A program made the position numbers and the translations under genes. The notes under the pieces are model-generated. The model worked only from the letters and a program-made list of their open reading frames with translations, was not told the DNA's origin and ran no database searches. From NCBI GenBank assembly GCA_023412665.1, contig JAEZCA010000021.1, forward strand, positions 61,556-125,555: a DNA stretch of 64,000 nt, given 5' to 3'. Source of the stretch: Bacillota bacterium (GTDB lineage Bacteria > Bacillota > Clostridia > Acetivibrionales > DTU013). Each line of letters begins with the position of its first letter. Within the stretch, counting starts at the first letter, position 1. This document shows, in pieces, positions 50,677 to 59,007 of the stretch.

Positions 50677-51948
50677 TCATTTCTTTTCCCAAAAGCCAAT
50701 AGTTTCACGGGTTGGTCCACAGCTGAGGTACCCCGCACTGATATGCAGCTTGTCAAAAACTATTTCAAGGAATTCATTAACCGGTGTTTTCATATGCTCC
50801 TGTCTATATATGAAATCAACAATCTCCTCAAGTTGATCAAGGCAAGTAACCGCAAGCCTGACATCACACTCCAGTCCATCCGCATTTTTCAAGTCTTTTT
50901 TGATTGCTCTGTCCAGTGTGTCTATATCCAATAATCCATATCGCAGGACATCCTGATACGGGTTCGGAACATTGGTCATGTCAGCTATACGGTGATACGG
51001 CTTCTCTGGCAGTTCTGAAGGAAACGGTCCGGCGCCGTGCCTGGTCATATATGCCCTTGTGACATATATGACCTCAACCGGTCCTGAGTTGCTTGACAGA
51101 CCTGCCCTGCTGATCAATTCCACGGCGTTTTTAATCCCCGTATTGGAACGTGTCACATGAGGGAAATATTCATGGGACTGATCAAGCAAAAGCCCCTGGG
51201 CGCCTTCAAAAATAACATTATCAAAGCCGGAGAGCACTCCTATATCGGTTACTTCTATATGCCGCAGCATATCGGCAATGTCCGCACAAAATCCTTCTGC
51301 AATTCCATCATTTTCAAGCAGATCTTTGTATGGATGAGGTACAGAATCAATGCCAAGCTGCCTGAGCCTTATTTCTATGTACTCATTTCTTATGCCCTCC
51401 AGCTTTCTTCCCATAGCTGTCCAATCCAAAAGATCTCCGGTATAAAGTCTGTAAGCCTCATTATACAGGCAGCGAGTGATGGTTTCATTAAAACCCACGC
51501 CGCAGCTGCCATGCTTCCCGCTGCCTCTTGATATTTCTGCGATCTGATTGATCATCATATCATAAGGAGTCGTAACCATGCAGCTTTTATCTACAAACAG
51601 CCTTGTGTTTATATCAGGAACACCTTTTACACAATTCTCCGCATCCTTCCGGCACTTCATGCCGCCGATCCTTTCAAGCTGCGCGAGTTCCTTCAGAAAG
51701 AGCATGGGGTTGACTACAAAGAACTCACTCAGGTAGCCCGGCAATCCGGCAAAGGCGCCGGAGCAGAAATGACCGTAAATATGCCTTCTGCCATCAGGAG
51801 AAGTTACAGTGTGCCCTGCTTGGGCTCCTCCGTTGAACCTGACTGCGATGCTCTTCCCGTTTTTCATTTGGGAGGCAAAATAATCCGTCATCAGGCCTTT
51901 CCCCTCATCGCCGAAATTTGCACCGATAACCACCTTAATGCTCTTCAT
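50677..51948 (-). CDS. adenylosuccinate synthetase-like protein, diverged
   Basis: A 423-residue PurA-fold enzyme. Kept: GDEGKG with the catalytic Asp, GGAQAGHTV with the catalytic His, FEGAQGLLLD, VTRSNT and RHGAGPFPSEL. Lost: the TTGRxRR aspartate-binding loop, replaced by TNVPNPYQDVLRYGLLD, and the base-recognition TKLD, which reads TCLD. It may therefore ligate a different amino acid or use a different nucleotide than PurA. Phage PurZ enzymes are diverged PurA relatives and a possible comparison. AGGGGATG supports the start at MKSIKVV. It is the third gene of an operon with a vWA and a J-domain protein. Confidence 0.82.
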   Translation of the reverse strand: MKSIKVVIGANFGDEGKGLMTDYFASQMKNGKSIAVRFNGGAQAGHTVTSPDGRRHIYGHFCSGAFAGLPGYLSEFFVVNPMLFLKELAQLERIGGMKCRKDAENCVKGVPDINTRLFVDKSCMVTTPYDMMINQIAEISRGSGKHGSCGVGFNETITRCLYNEAYRLYTGDLLDWTAMGRKLEGIRNEYIEIRLRQLGIDSVPHPYKDLLENDGIAEGFCADIADMLRHIEVTDIGVLSGFDNVIFEGAQGLLLDQSHEYFPHVTRSNTGIKNAVELISRAGLSSNSGPVEVIYVTRAYMTRHGAGPFPSELPEKPYHRIADMTNVPNPYQDVLRYGLLDIDTLDRAIKKDLKNADGLECDVRLAVTCLDQLEEIVDFIYRQEHMKTPVNEFLEIVFDKLHISAGYLSCGPTRETIGFWEKK

Positions 51949-52074
51949 GGAATCATCCCCTTTCATCATTAATTGTTTAACGGTAAATACGACCGACCAC
52001 ATAAGTAGATACTGCGGCGCATCCGGGCTGAAAGAAAATTACATCAGCCCGGATACAATCCTCAGCTCTCTGCT

Positions 52075-53001
52075 TCAGAACTTAATGATTCCGCCTGCTG
52101 CGTCATCAGGCTTTTTCAGCAAATTGACCGCTTTAGCCACCACCAGGCCTGTCGCGCCATCCCAGCTTGAGATTACAGCTCCCTTATCCTCGCCGGCCAT
52201 GATCTGGAGCGTAGATACTATCACCTCACTCATTTTTGTATGGTCTGACAGCAATATGGCCCTCTGACCAAGCAGCTTCCTCCATTCGTCCGTCACCCAG
52301 GCCCCCGCGTTACGGAAGTAGCTGCCTTCCTCCACCATGATATGGAATACATCATACTGGCGTGATGCCATAGTCAGCAGTTCTCTGGCACTGATCCTGT
52401 CAAACTGGGGCTTGTACCCGAAAACCCTTTTTATGTCCTCTGCCCTCAGGTACGGCGTGGGTTTTTCATCGCCAATGGTGAACAGAATGCCCTTTTTATT
52501 CCTCTTCTCAAAGCAGTCTATCCTTGTATGCATTGCTGCAAAATACCATGCAAGGGCATATGACTCGTAGTGGTTTCCTCCTCCGCCCCTTTCGAGGTAA
52601 ATCTTTGTAAGCTGCTCTGCAATGCGAATGTCCGCTTCAAACTGAGTTACCTGGAGCGGCGCTCTGTCACCGGCCTCCGCATCTCCTATCCCCATGAACA
52701 TAATGTGCGGATCGGTGACCGGCTTGCGGTCGTAAACCTCGCCGGCAAGTGTTTTCAAGCCGTCCCTTGCCATTGCATCGAGCACCATGCCCATTGATCC
52801 GGTTACGTCGAGAGCTACTATCAGCGCAGTAGACAGCGGATTGTCAACTGAGTCGCAGGACTCCCTCACCTTTACCCCTTTAGGATCCAGTTCCCTGGCG
52901 ATTGATCTGTGAGTGTAAATGTCGTCCACAGATGCCTTTCCCGTAACGTGCGCCGCCGCGTATCTTTCCCAGTCCTTGTCTGTCCATCGTCCATAACCCA
53001 T
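52075..53001 (-). CDS. vWA domain protein
   Basis: A 308-residue soluble protein with a von Willebrand A domain. The metal-site motif is ALDVTGSMGM (D-x-T/S-x-S near residue 70), with further candidates MGIGDAEAGD and FTIGDEKPTP. There is no signal peptide, so it acts inside the cell. AAAGGAGG fixes the start at MGYGRWTDKD. It lies between the J-domain gene and the PurA-like gene (65- and 126-base gaps) in the same direction. The pairing with a J-domain/kinase-like protein suggests an intracellular scaffold or regulatory complex, which is inference. Confidence 0.85.
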   Translation of the reverse strand: MGYGRWTDKDWERYAAAHVTGKASVDDIYTHRSIARELDPKGVKVRESCDSVDNPLSTALIVALDVTGSMGMVLDAMARDGLKTLAGEVYDRKPVTDPHIMFMGIGDAEAGDRAPLQVTQFEADIRIAEQLTKIYLERGGGGNHYESYALAWYFAAMHTRIDCFEKRNKKGILFTIGDEKPTPYLRAEDIKRVFGYKPQFDRISARELLTMASRQYDVFHIMVEEGSYFRNAGAWVTDEWRKLLGQRAILLSDHTKMSEVIVSTLQIMAGEDKGAVISSWDGATGLVVAKAVNLLKKPDDAAGGIIKF

Positions 53002-53065
53002 AGTGATGCCTCCTTTCAAATACTTATTACTGACGGTATCAAGCTGTCGTTCACATTAGCAGGCT

Positions 53066-54094
53066 CTATTTTGAATAAACCTTATCAGCATCCAGCTCCA
53101 TTTTGACAAACCTCCTTGCACCGTAGCTCTCCTCCAGTACTCTTCCCCATCTGCCGTATTCCTCAAAAGCAGTATCTGCACAAGCGCCTCTCAGCCAGGC
53201 GGCAAGTGGTCCGGGGATGCCGTAATCCTCAAGCCTCATTCCTGTCCTGTCCCCCAACAGCTCTCTGCCTGCCAGCCGGATAGCTTCCAGATCCGTCTGT
53301 ATGCTGCCGCGCCTTGTATTGACAACATTCGGCGGCAATATATCAAATATCTTCTCCGGCACCCCAAGCATCTGATCTCCTGCCGGCACTGCAAACCACC
53401 AGCCTCCCAGGATCGCACCCCAGTGTCCCTTTGGAGAGATGAAATATGTACCGGTCGATATCGCATTTATCGTGATCCCCGCATAATCCAGGTAGCATGC
53501 CAGATTGTAAAGCGTCCCCAGTATCCATGCCGCATGCCTGTCAGTCATTTTTCCGTTATAGTATGAAAGCACATCCGCAAGCAGCAGCAAATCAGGCTCC
53601 TTCTTTACCACCATCCCCAGCCGGCCATCCATTGTTTCAAACTGTGAAATGATTTCAGGCAGGCATTTTACCATTTCAGCCTTCATATTTTCGTCAGCAA
53701 ACTCCAGTCCTTTTATTCGCTGCTCCGCATTGATGTACAATTCCCTGAAGCGGCTGTCAACAAGATAGGCGACTACGCTGTCGCAAATATACATGGTACC
53801 AAGCTCAAAGGCTGCTTCACTCCTGTATTTCAGCTCACGTACCTTTCCGTCCCTGCATCGGAGCCTCAGAAATCCCGGTTTCCTCCACTTGCCCGAAAAG
53901 ATCAGTTCCAGCGCCCGTTCGTAAAGCGCATTAATTTTTATCATTACTTCATTGGATTCGGCTGAGTTACCGTTGTAATCAGGGTGCCAGAGCTTTGCCA
54001 GTCTAGTGTATTCCGACTTGAGCTGCGCTGCGTCCCCACTGAATATCTCGCCCGGCTCGGTACATTTCAATATATCCTGTGCCGTCATTGTCAT
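53066..54094 (-). CDS. J-domain protein with pseudokinase-like C-terminal region
   Basis: A 342-residue cytosolic protein. Residues 5-65 form a J domain with intact HPD (LWHPDYNG), so it can probably stimulate a DnaK. The rest resembles a protein-kinase lobe: HAAWILGTLYNLACYLDYAG before a position where HRD would lie (NAISTGTYFISPKG), GAILGGWWFA in place of DFG, then VPEKIFDILPP like APE and TDLEAIRLAGRELLGD like the following helix. The catalytic Asp residues are absent, suggesting a pseudokinase. AAGGAGGAG precedes the ATG. It is the first gene of the vWA/PurA-like operon. The kinase reading is by eye only. Confidence 0.75.
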   Translation of the reverse strand: MTMTAQDILKCTEPGEIFSGDAAQLKSEYTRLAKLWHPDYNGNSAESNEVMIKINALYERALELIFSGKWRKPGFLRLRCRDGKVRELKYRSEAAFELGTMYICDSVVAYLVDSRFRELYINAEQRIKGLEFADENMKAEMVKCLPEIISQFETMDGRLGMVVKKEPDLLLLADVLSYYNGKMTDRHAAWILGTLYNLACYLDYAGITINAISTGTYFISPKGHWGAILGGWWFAVPAGDQMLGVPEKIFDILPPNVVNTRRGSIQTDLEAIRLAGRELLGDRTGMRLEDYGIPGPLAAWLRGACADTAFEEYGRWGRVLEESYGARRFVKMELDADKVYSK

Positions 54095-54235
54095 GTGATC
54101 TCCTCCTTTCCATACTTCATGATCGATACTCCGTCCTCTGAAACTTGTTCCGGCTCAGTTCTCCGCCTGTGCCTTATTCCATAGCTGTGATTTCACCCAT
54201 ACTTCATTTGTTCTGTCCGAAATTTCGTTTATTGG

Positions 54236-54276
54236 TTTTGTTATTAATTTTTTGTTATTATCTATTTGTTATTATC
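54236..54276 (-). promoter_or_regulatory. three direct repeats at the operon start (candidate operator)
   Basis: Minus strand: three copies of an ATAATAACAAA-like unit spaced 14-15 bases apart, just downstream of the -10 box. Such phasing puts them about 1.4 helical turns apart. They could bind a repressor or affect early transcription. Confidence 0.45.
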
Positions 54277-54305
54277 ATTATATTTATATATTGTTCTGTT
54301 GTCAA
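54277..54305 (-). promoter_or_regulatory. consensus promoter of the J-domain operon
   Basis: Minus strand: TTGACA (54300-54305), 17-base spacer, TATAAT (54277-54282), a perfect sigma-A consensus. The leader to the first gene would be about 180 bases. The region 54095-54235 holds no gene. Confidence 0.85.
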
Positions 54306-54409
54306 TACTTTTCTTATTGATATCTCAAGAATTTCAAGTCCACGGCAGGAAAAATTTACTTTCCAATTCAGACAACTGAACATAATCATCATAATTTGCA
54401 TATAGTATA

Positions 54410-54438
54410 TTGAATTTATGCCAAAGTAGAAGTATAAT
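54410..54438 (+). promoter_or_regulatory. promoter of the M-box/corA transcript
   Basis: -35 TTGAAT (54410-54415), 17-base spacer, -10 TATAAT (54433-54438), about 20 bases before the riboswitch. Confidence 0.75.
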
Positions 54439-54458
54439 TACTTTGACAAATCAAATAT

Positions 54459-54660
54459 CGTTAGGTGAGGCTACCATACAGATATATGCTGCTGCCCGGA
54501 AACATCGAGAGATGCCAAGATTGGGTCAACAGGTACTACCAAAGCAAGGTTTTACTTAATGCAGCTGGATGAGGATTTCCTAAGCTTTATGGTGCTAAAG
54601 CTCAACGAGTGGAATGGTTGTATTATGGTATTACCGTCACTCGTTGCTGACGGTTTTTTA
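54459..54660 (+). ncRNA. M-box (ykoK) Mg2+ riboswitch with terminator
   Basis: Matches the M-box consensus: GTTAGGTGAGGCTACCATAC at the start, GCTGCCCGGAAAC, GAGAGATGCCAAGATTGGGT, then TTATGGTGCTAAAGCTCAAC and GAGTG at the end (to about 54612). The expression platform is a terminator ACCGTC...GACGGTTTTTT (54633-54659), and CACTCGTTG in its stem is complementary to CAACGAGTG at the riboswitch end, giving mutually exclusive antiterminator and terminator folds. High Mg2+ would stop transcription of corA. Confidence 0.95.
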
Positions 54661-54697
54661 TTTGTATCAATCATTTTTACTGACGGAGGTGAACGGT

Positions 54698-54802
54698 ATG
54701 GAATGTGACGCTGGCAACAGTAGTCACTTGCGATGTCCTGAATGCAGTGAGGGATTGTACTATCATACCGTTTGCAGGCTTTACCGCGGTATCGTCAGAT
54801 AG
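54698..54802 (+). CDS. 34-residue Cys-rich leader protein (candidate)
   Basis: An open frame beginning MECDAGNSSHLRCPECSEGL, with a CPEC pair like a zinc knuckle and two further Cys. It has a strong GGAGGTG site seven bases before the ATG, and lies between the riboswitch terminator and corA, so it would be made only under low Mg2+. The same DNA also folds as a hairpin (54747-54809), so it could instead be a structured RNA or a translated leader. The function is unknown. Confidence 0.55.
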   Translation: MECDAGNSSHLRCPECSEGLYYHTVCRLYRGIVR

Positions 54803-54809
54803 CCCTCAC
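54747..54809 (+). promoter_or_regulatory. long stem-loop just before corA
   Basis: GTGAGGG pairs with CCCTCAC, then TATC with GATA and ATACCG with CGGTAT, separated by internal loops. The element ends 33 bases before the corA start and overlaps the small ORF. A second, post-transcriptional control point is possible. Confidence 0.5.
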
Positions 54810-54841
54810 TACAAAATATTGTAGAAAAGAGGGTGACTGCT

Positions 54842-55774
54842 ATGTACGAGATCTTCAAAACAGTAAATGGTGAGCTGATAAGCACCAGCTCCTTTGAAGA
54901 AGGCATCTGGGTCAATGTGACCAATCCAAATGAGGAAGAAATTAATAAAGTCAGCGCGGCCCTGAATGTGGAGACCGATTTCCTGAAAGCCGCACTTGAC
55001 GAAGAGGAACGAGCCAGAATTGAAAGCAATGACGAGGGCCAGACCTTGATCATCGTCGATACGCCTATTATCGAAAAAGAGGGGCAGATGAATCTGTACA
55101 CCACTATTCCTCTTGCGATGATAATCATAAAGCATACAATTATAACGGTCTGTTTAAAGGAGGACACTCTCCTTAATGACTTTAAGAACAACAAGGTAAA
55201 GTCATTCCTGACCCAGTTCAAAACGAGGTTTGTGCTGCAGATCCTTCACAGGAATTCCACAAGGTATCTCCAGTACCTGAAGCATATAGACAAAACCAGC
55301 AGCAGGATCGAACACGACCTGCACAAATCGATGAAGAACAAGGAGCTCATACAGATGCTCAAGCTCGAAAAGAGCCTTGTTTACTTCTCGACAGCATTAA
55401 AGTCCAACGAAGTTGTTCTGGAAAAGCTGATGAAGTTCGATCATATAAAAAACTATCCGGAGGACACTGATCTGCTGGAGGATGTAATAGTAGAGAACAA
55501 ACAGGCCATAGAGATGTCAAACATATACAGCAGCATACTCTCTGGAACAATGGACGCATTTGCCTCCGTTATTTCGAACAATTTAAACATCGTTATGAAA
55601 TTCCTTACATCAGTTACGATCGTAATGGCTATCCCTACGATGATCTCAAGCTTCTTTGGGATGAATGTCGGGATACCTCTGAATACGCCGGGAGCCTTCT
55701 GGATCATAATAGGCATTTCATTGGTAATGTGCCTCGTTACAGGGTTTACACTATATAAGAAAAAGCTGTTCTGA
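54842..55774 (+). CDS. corA: CorA-type Mg2+ channel
   Basis: A 310-residue magnesium channel of the plasma membrane. A large cytosolic N-terminal domain ends in the long stalk helix, and two C-terminal helices hold the signature in SSFFGMNVGIPLNTPG (the GMN motif); the tail is basic (YKKKLF). GAGGGTG precedes the ATG of MYEIFKTVNG; a GTG three codons earlier is within the ribosome site. Placement behind an M-box riboswitch is independent evidence for magnesium transport. A terminator hairpin follows. Confidence 0.95.
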   Translation: MYEIFKTVNGELISTSSFEEGIWVNVTNPNEEEINKVSAALNVETDFLKAALDEEERARIESNDEGQTLIIVDTPIIEKEGQMNLYTTIPLAMIIIKHTIITVCLKEDTLLNDFKNNKVKSFLTQFKTRFVLQILHRNSTRYLQYLKHIDKTSSRIEHDLHKSMKNKELIQMLKLEKSLVYFSTALKSNEVVLEKLMKFDHIKNYPEDTDLLEDVIVENKQAIEMSNIYSSILSGTMDAFASVISNNLNIVMKFLTSVTIVMAIPTMISSFFGMNVGIPLNTPGAFWIIIGISLVMCLVTGFTLYKKKLF

Positions 55775-55796
55775 AAATTTCATGAGAAAAAACAAA

Positions 55797-55820
55797 AAGC
55801 GCTCCTCTTGGGGAGCGCTT
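55797..55820. terminator. terminator after corA
   Basis: AAGCGCTCC pairs with GGAGCGCTT over a short loop, 23 bases after the corA stop. It lies between convergent genes and overlaps the end of the next gene, so it may serve both directions. Confidence 0.65.
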
Positions 55821-56043
55821 ATCTTTCACACAAATTGCCTGCGCCGTCGTAAAAGCTTTCACCGGGGTGCCTCAATATTCCCTGACTGTCATAAAACTCT
55901 TCATCTGCCTGTCTCAATACGCTCAGATAGTCAAAGTAATCTTCACCCGGTTCACGGGCAATGCCTTCCTTGTCCAAATACCTTTCTCCCGGATTTCTCA
56001 GAAGACCCTGCCCATCATGAAATTTCTCTTTCAGCGAATACAA
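55819..56043 (-). CDS. small protein with 15-residue FYDxxGxLRxPGE repeats
   Basis: A 74-residue acidic protein made almost wholly of repeats: FHDGQGLLRNPGE, YLDKEGIAREPGE, an altered unit (YFDYLSVLRQADE), FYDSQGILRHPGE and FYDGAGNLCER. The period is about 15 residues. Such YDxxGxLR units are seen in clostridial proteins of unknown function. A TTG start is assumed, with AAAGAGTGA about nine bases upstream. There is no signal peptide. I cannot assign a role. Confidence 0.6.
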   Translation of the reverse strand: MYSLKEKFHDGQGLLRNPGERYLDKEGIAREPGEDYFDYLSVLRQADEEFYDSQGILRHPGESFYDGAGNLCER

Positions 56044-56178
56044 AAAATATCACTCTTTCATAAAAGCTCCGATATAATTATACCACAAGCCTGATCTACA
56101 ATATATATTATCACAACTGTTCTTGCTTTTTCCACACTATGGCGGCAAAAAATCGGCACCGGTCAAAATTTTTTTGAA

Positions 56179-58014
56179 TCACCGCACGTAAGGGTCTTCC
56201 GCAGTACCTGATCCATTCAGCACCATTTTGGATCCGGTCAGGTACATTGCCGGACGTATACATGTATTGGCCAGGAATGCATTTTTCTCATCCAGATATC
56301 CGTCATAGCTGACATAGTATACACAATCAGGTGATGTGGCGCATGGAGTACTGAGCCACCATGACCAGTTGCCGTCAGTTTCGTGCTTGAGTTCCTCATA
56401 ATCCGACTCATCTCTTGCTTCCGCCTGGGGAGTTGGCGCAGCCTTTATATCCCAGCCTCTGTCAAGGACATAGTCTCTCAGTTCCTTTATCGACAGCAGG
56501 AACACCTTGTCCTTTACAGTTTTGCCAAAAGAGCTGTCATAGTTTCCATAGATCCGGTTCATTTTATCCCTGCTTGTTGAGGAGAATAACTCAGTGCCAA
56601 ATTCCTTCAAATCCTTCTCCGTTTCCGGCAGCAGTATTTCATGGGAACGGGTCTTTATCAGCTCCTGCTCTTCGGCAGTAAACCCGGCCAGAAAACCCGG
56701 TTCGTTAGCGGATGAGTTTTCGCCATAGCAGACATTTTCAACTATAGGCGCCGATGTTGAATAGCTGACTGTCTTGGCCGAGCTGTTCAGCCATTCTCTT
56801 ATATTCGAGTTCTCCCAGAAGTTGCTGCCGTAGGTCTTTCTGACCTCATTGGCGGACTTGTCCCTCTCGGCCGCATCAAAGCACTTAAAGCTAAGCAGCT
56901 TGTCAGACAGCAGCAGCGGACATCCATCATCATCCACATTTATTACTCTCCAAACCACAGGCTGACCATAGTATTTTCCAAAGCCGATATAATCACCCAC
57001 CTTCAGTTCTGTACCCTGAACAGCGGTAGCCTGCTCTGCCGGGCCCTGCACGCCGTCTGTCCCCTTGCTGCCGCTGTCGCTGCTGTTGTCACGGGACTGA
57101 GTATCACCAGACTGTCCTGCATCTGTTACATTGCCGGAGGGTTCTTCAACTGCGATATCTTTGCCTTCTGTACTTCCATCTGCTTGATTGCTTCCATCCT
57201 TCTCTCCGGCAACAGAATCAATCTCTGAATTGTCCCCACTCATGTCATTGTCAGTCTGAGCAGATGATTGGTCATCGGATGCAGGCTGTAAGTCCGAATT
57301 ATTATCATCTATGCCTGCATTATCTACACTATCATTGTCTTCATTTTGCTCCGCTGTATTCATCTGCTGTCCATTTGCCGTAAATGCATCAGCAGCATTT
57401 CCACGGCCGGGTGCGAACCAAATCCCGTATACACCGAAAGCAACCGCCAGCAGTACAACTACACATGCAGCGATTAATAGTAATCTGCTGCTCTTGCCCT
57501 TTGCCTGTTTTTTTTCTCCCATCCTGCCTGCGTCCGGACGCAAAACAGCAGCGCCGCTCGAAGTACCTTCCGATGAATTGTCCCGGCCATCAGCTTTGAC
57601 ATTCGTATTTCCGGAGCCGATAAGATTTGATACTGTACCGGTCAGCATAGCTATATGCTTTGACATATCATGAGTCAATGCATCAAGCCAATGGGTCGAA
57701 TATAGAAAATACTCCATTGATTTGGTTGGTACGACATCTTCTATCCTGAAAGGTATTATTATTACATTTTTATTGACTGCCCTTTCAACCTCGCGAAGGA
57801 CCTGCTGCGATTCATTGGAAGCGGCAGAAAAAATCAGCACCATTACCTTTGCCTCGGATATCGCAGTTACTATCGCTTCTCCCCATTCCTTGCCGGGCGT
57901 GATATCTCTGGGTGCTATCCAGCAGCGGATATTATTGTTTTCAAGAGCATTGCAAACCGCATCGGCAGTATTCTTGTTTTTTTGTGAATATGAAATGAAC
58001 ACATCATGTGCCAC
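56179..58014 (-). CDS. TIR domain - membrane helix - DUF6273 protein
   Basis: A 611-residue protein. A bacterial TIR domain (about 1-130) starts VAHDVFISYSQKNKNTADAV and includes RCWIAPRDITPGKEWGEAI and VLREVERAV with a Glu in the region used for NAD cleavage in active TIRs. Next come a Ser/Lys linker, a membrane helix (LLLIAACVVVLLAVAFGVYG near 185), an acidic Ser/Asp/Asn-rich stalk of about 140 residues, and a C-terminal DUF6273 domain (YFGKYYGQP... region reading QPVVWRVINVDDDGCPLLLS, WWLSTPC, IRPAMYLT). I chose the GTG at 58014: AGGGGG lies eight bases upstream and typical TIR2 proteins begin here; the longer ATG form (58062) is possible. Confidence 0.82.
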   Translation of the reverse strand: MAHDVFISYSQKNKNTADAVCNALENNNIRCWIAPRDITPGKEWGEAIVTAISEAKVMVLIFSAASNESQQVLREVERAVNKNVIIIPFRIEDVVPTKSMEYFLYSTHWLDALTHDMSKHIAMLTGTVSNLIGSGNTNVKADGRDNSSEGTSSGAAVLRPDAGRMGEKKQAKGKSSRLLLIAACVVVLLAVAFGVYGIWFAPGRGNAADAFTANGQQMNTAEQNEDNDSVDNAGIDDNNSDLQPASDDQSSAQTDNDMSGDNSEIDSVAGEKDGSNQADGSTEGKDIAVEEPSGNVTDAGQSGDTQSRDNSSDSGSKGTDGVQGPAEQATAVQGTELKVGDYIGFGKYYGQPVVWRVINVDDDGCPLLLSDKLLSFKCFDAAERDKSANEVRKTYGSNFWENSNIREWLNSSAKTVSYSTSAPIVENVCYGENSSANEPGFLAGFTAEEQELIKTRSHEILLPETEKDLKEFGTELFSSTSRDKMNRIYGNYDSSFGKTVKDKVFLLSIKELRDYVLDRGWDIKAAPTPQAEARDESDYEELKHETDGNWSWWLSTPCATSPDCVYYVSYDGYLDEKNAFLANTCIRPAMYLTGSKMVLNGSGTAEDPYVR

Positions 58015-58156
58015 GACCTCAGCCCCCTGTCTAATTATGTCAAATTTATAGTAAAATCTCATAAGATTCTATCATTTTACAAATATTTCTTCAACTACAA
58101 ATTAATATTGTCGTAATATCTGCCAATTTCATTTTGTTTTGACTGAGTTTGGTTGA

Positions 58157-58885
58157 TTAATAAGGCCCCTTGTAATCACCGATATCAGTGATTTTTCTGA
58201 TATGATCCCTATATTTATCAATATAAAAACTTCCTGCAGAGTTCAGCGCGGCGAAAAAAACTTCGGTCTCATCCGATATCCCATGCTTCCGCAGCTCCTT
58301 CATAAGCCAGTCCCTGGTTTTACCCATCTGCCTGAGGTTTTCCTCTATGATCACACCGTCATATATCAACTCAACAGCTATACCCGAGGGAGTCACCTGA
58401 ATGTTCATGTCTTTTGGGGTCAAAGGCAGGTGTTCGGGCTTCTTCAAAACAGAAAGCTGCCCATTGGGCTCCATTATCGCAAAGTCTACCTGGTTCACAT
58501 CAAACACATCTTTATTCCTCAGCAGCTCCATTATATCGGTAGCCCTTATCTTCAGCTTCTTCAGTGCATTTTCCATTATTTTGCCGTTCATTATAACTAT
58601 CGTAGGCTCTCCTTCGAGATATTTGGCTGCATATCTGGATTTTAGGCTGATAATCTCAAGCAGATACCCCAGCGCAGCCCAGGTCAGCAGGCCTATCCAG
58701 TGCGGCAGGGCTCTGCTGGAAAGATCGGTTGTCAGAGTGCCGGCGATAGACCCTATTGTGATCCCAAGCACGTAGTCAAAAAAGGTAAGCTGACTGATCT
58801 GCTCCTTACCAAGCAGCCTTGTGAAAATCAGAAGTGAGAAAAATGCTATTATTGACCTGACAAACACTACCAAGCCTTCATTCAA
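58157..58885 (-). CDS. DUF421/YetF-type membrane protein
   Basis: A 242-residue membrane protein of the YetF/DUF421 family. Two or three N-terminal helices (AFFSLLIFTRLLG, VLGITIGSIAGTL, GLLTWAALGYLLEII) precede a soluble domain with EGEPTIVIMNGKIMENALKK, and IRATDIMELLRNKDVFDVNQVDFAIMEPNG, the family hallmark, in two parts. YetF proteins are found in spore formers; their role is unclear. AGGAGG lies about a dozen bases before the ATG. It is separate from the TIR gene by about 140 bases. Confidence 0.88.
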   Translation of the reverse strand: MNEGLVVFVRSIIAFFSLLIFTRLLGKEQISQLTFFDYVLGITIGSIAGTLTTDLSSRALPHWIGLLTWAALGYLLEIISLKSRYAAKYLEGEPTIVIMNGKIMENALKKLKIRATDIMELLRNKDVFDVNQVDFAIMEPNGQLSVLKKPEHLPLTPKDMNIQVTPSGIAVELIYDGVIIEENLRQMGKTRDWLMKELRKHGISDETEVFFAALNSAGSFYIDKYRDHIRKITDIGDYKGPY

Positions 58886-59007
58886 ACTGCCCTCACCTCC
58901 TGAGACCTATTCATCTCCATCAAATGAGCAATTTATACTTCATCCGGCCTGAATAAAAGAAAAGACCGGACAGAGTTACCCTCCGCCAGGCCTATAACAG
59001 TGCTCAG

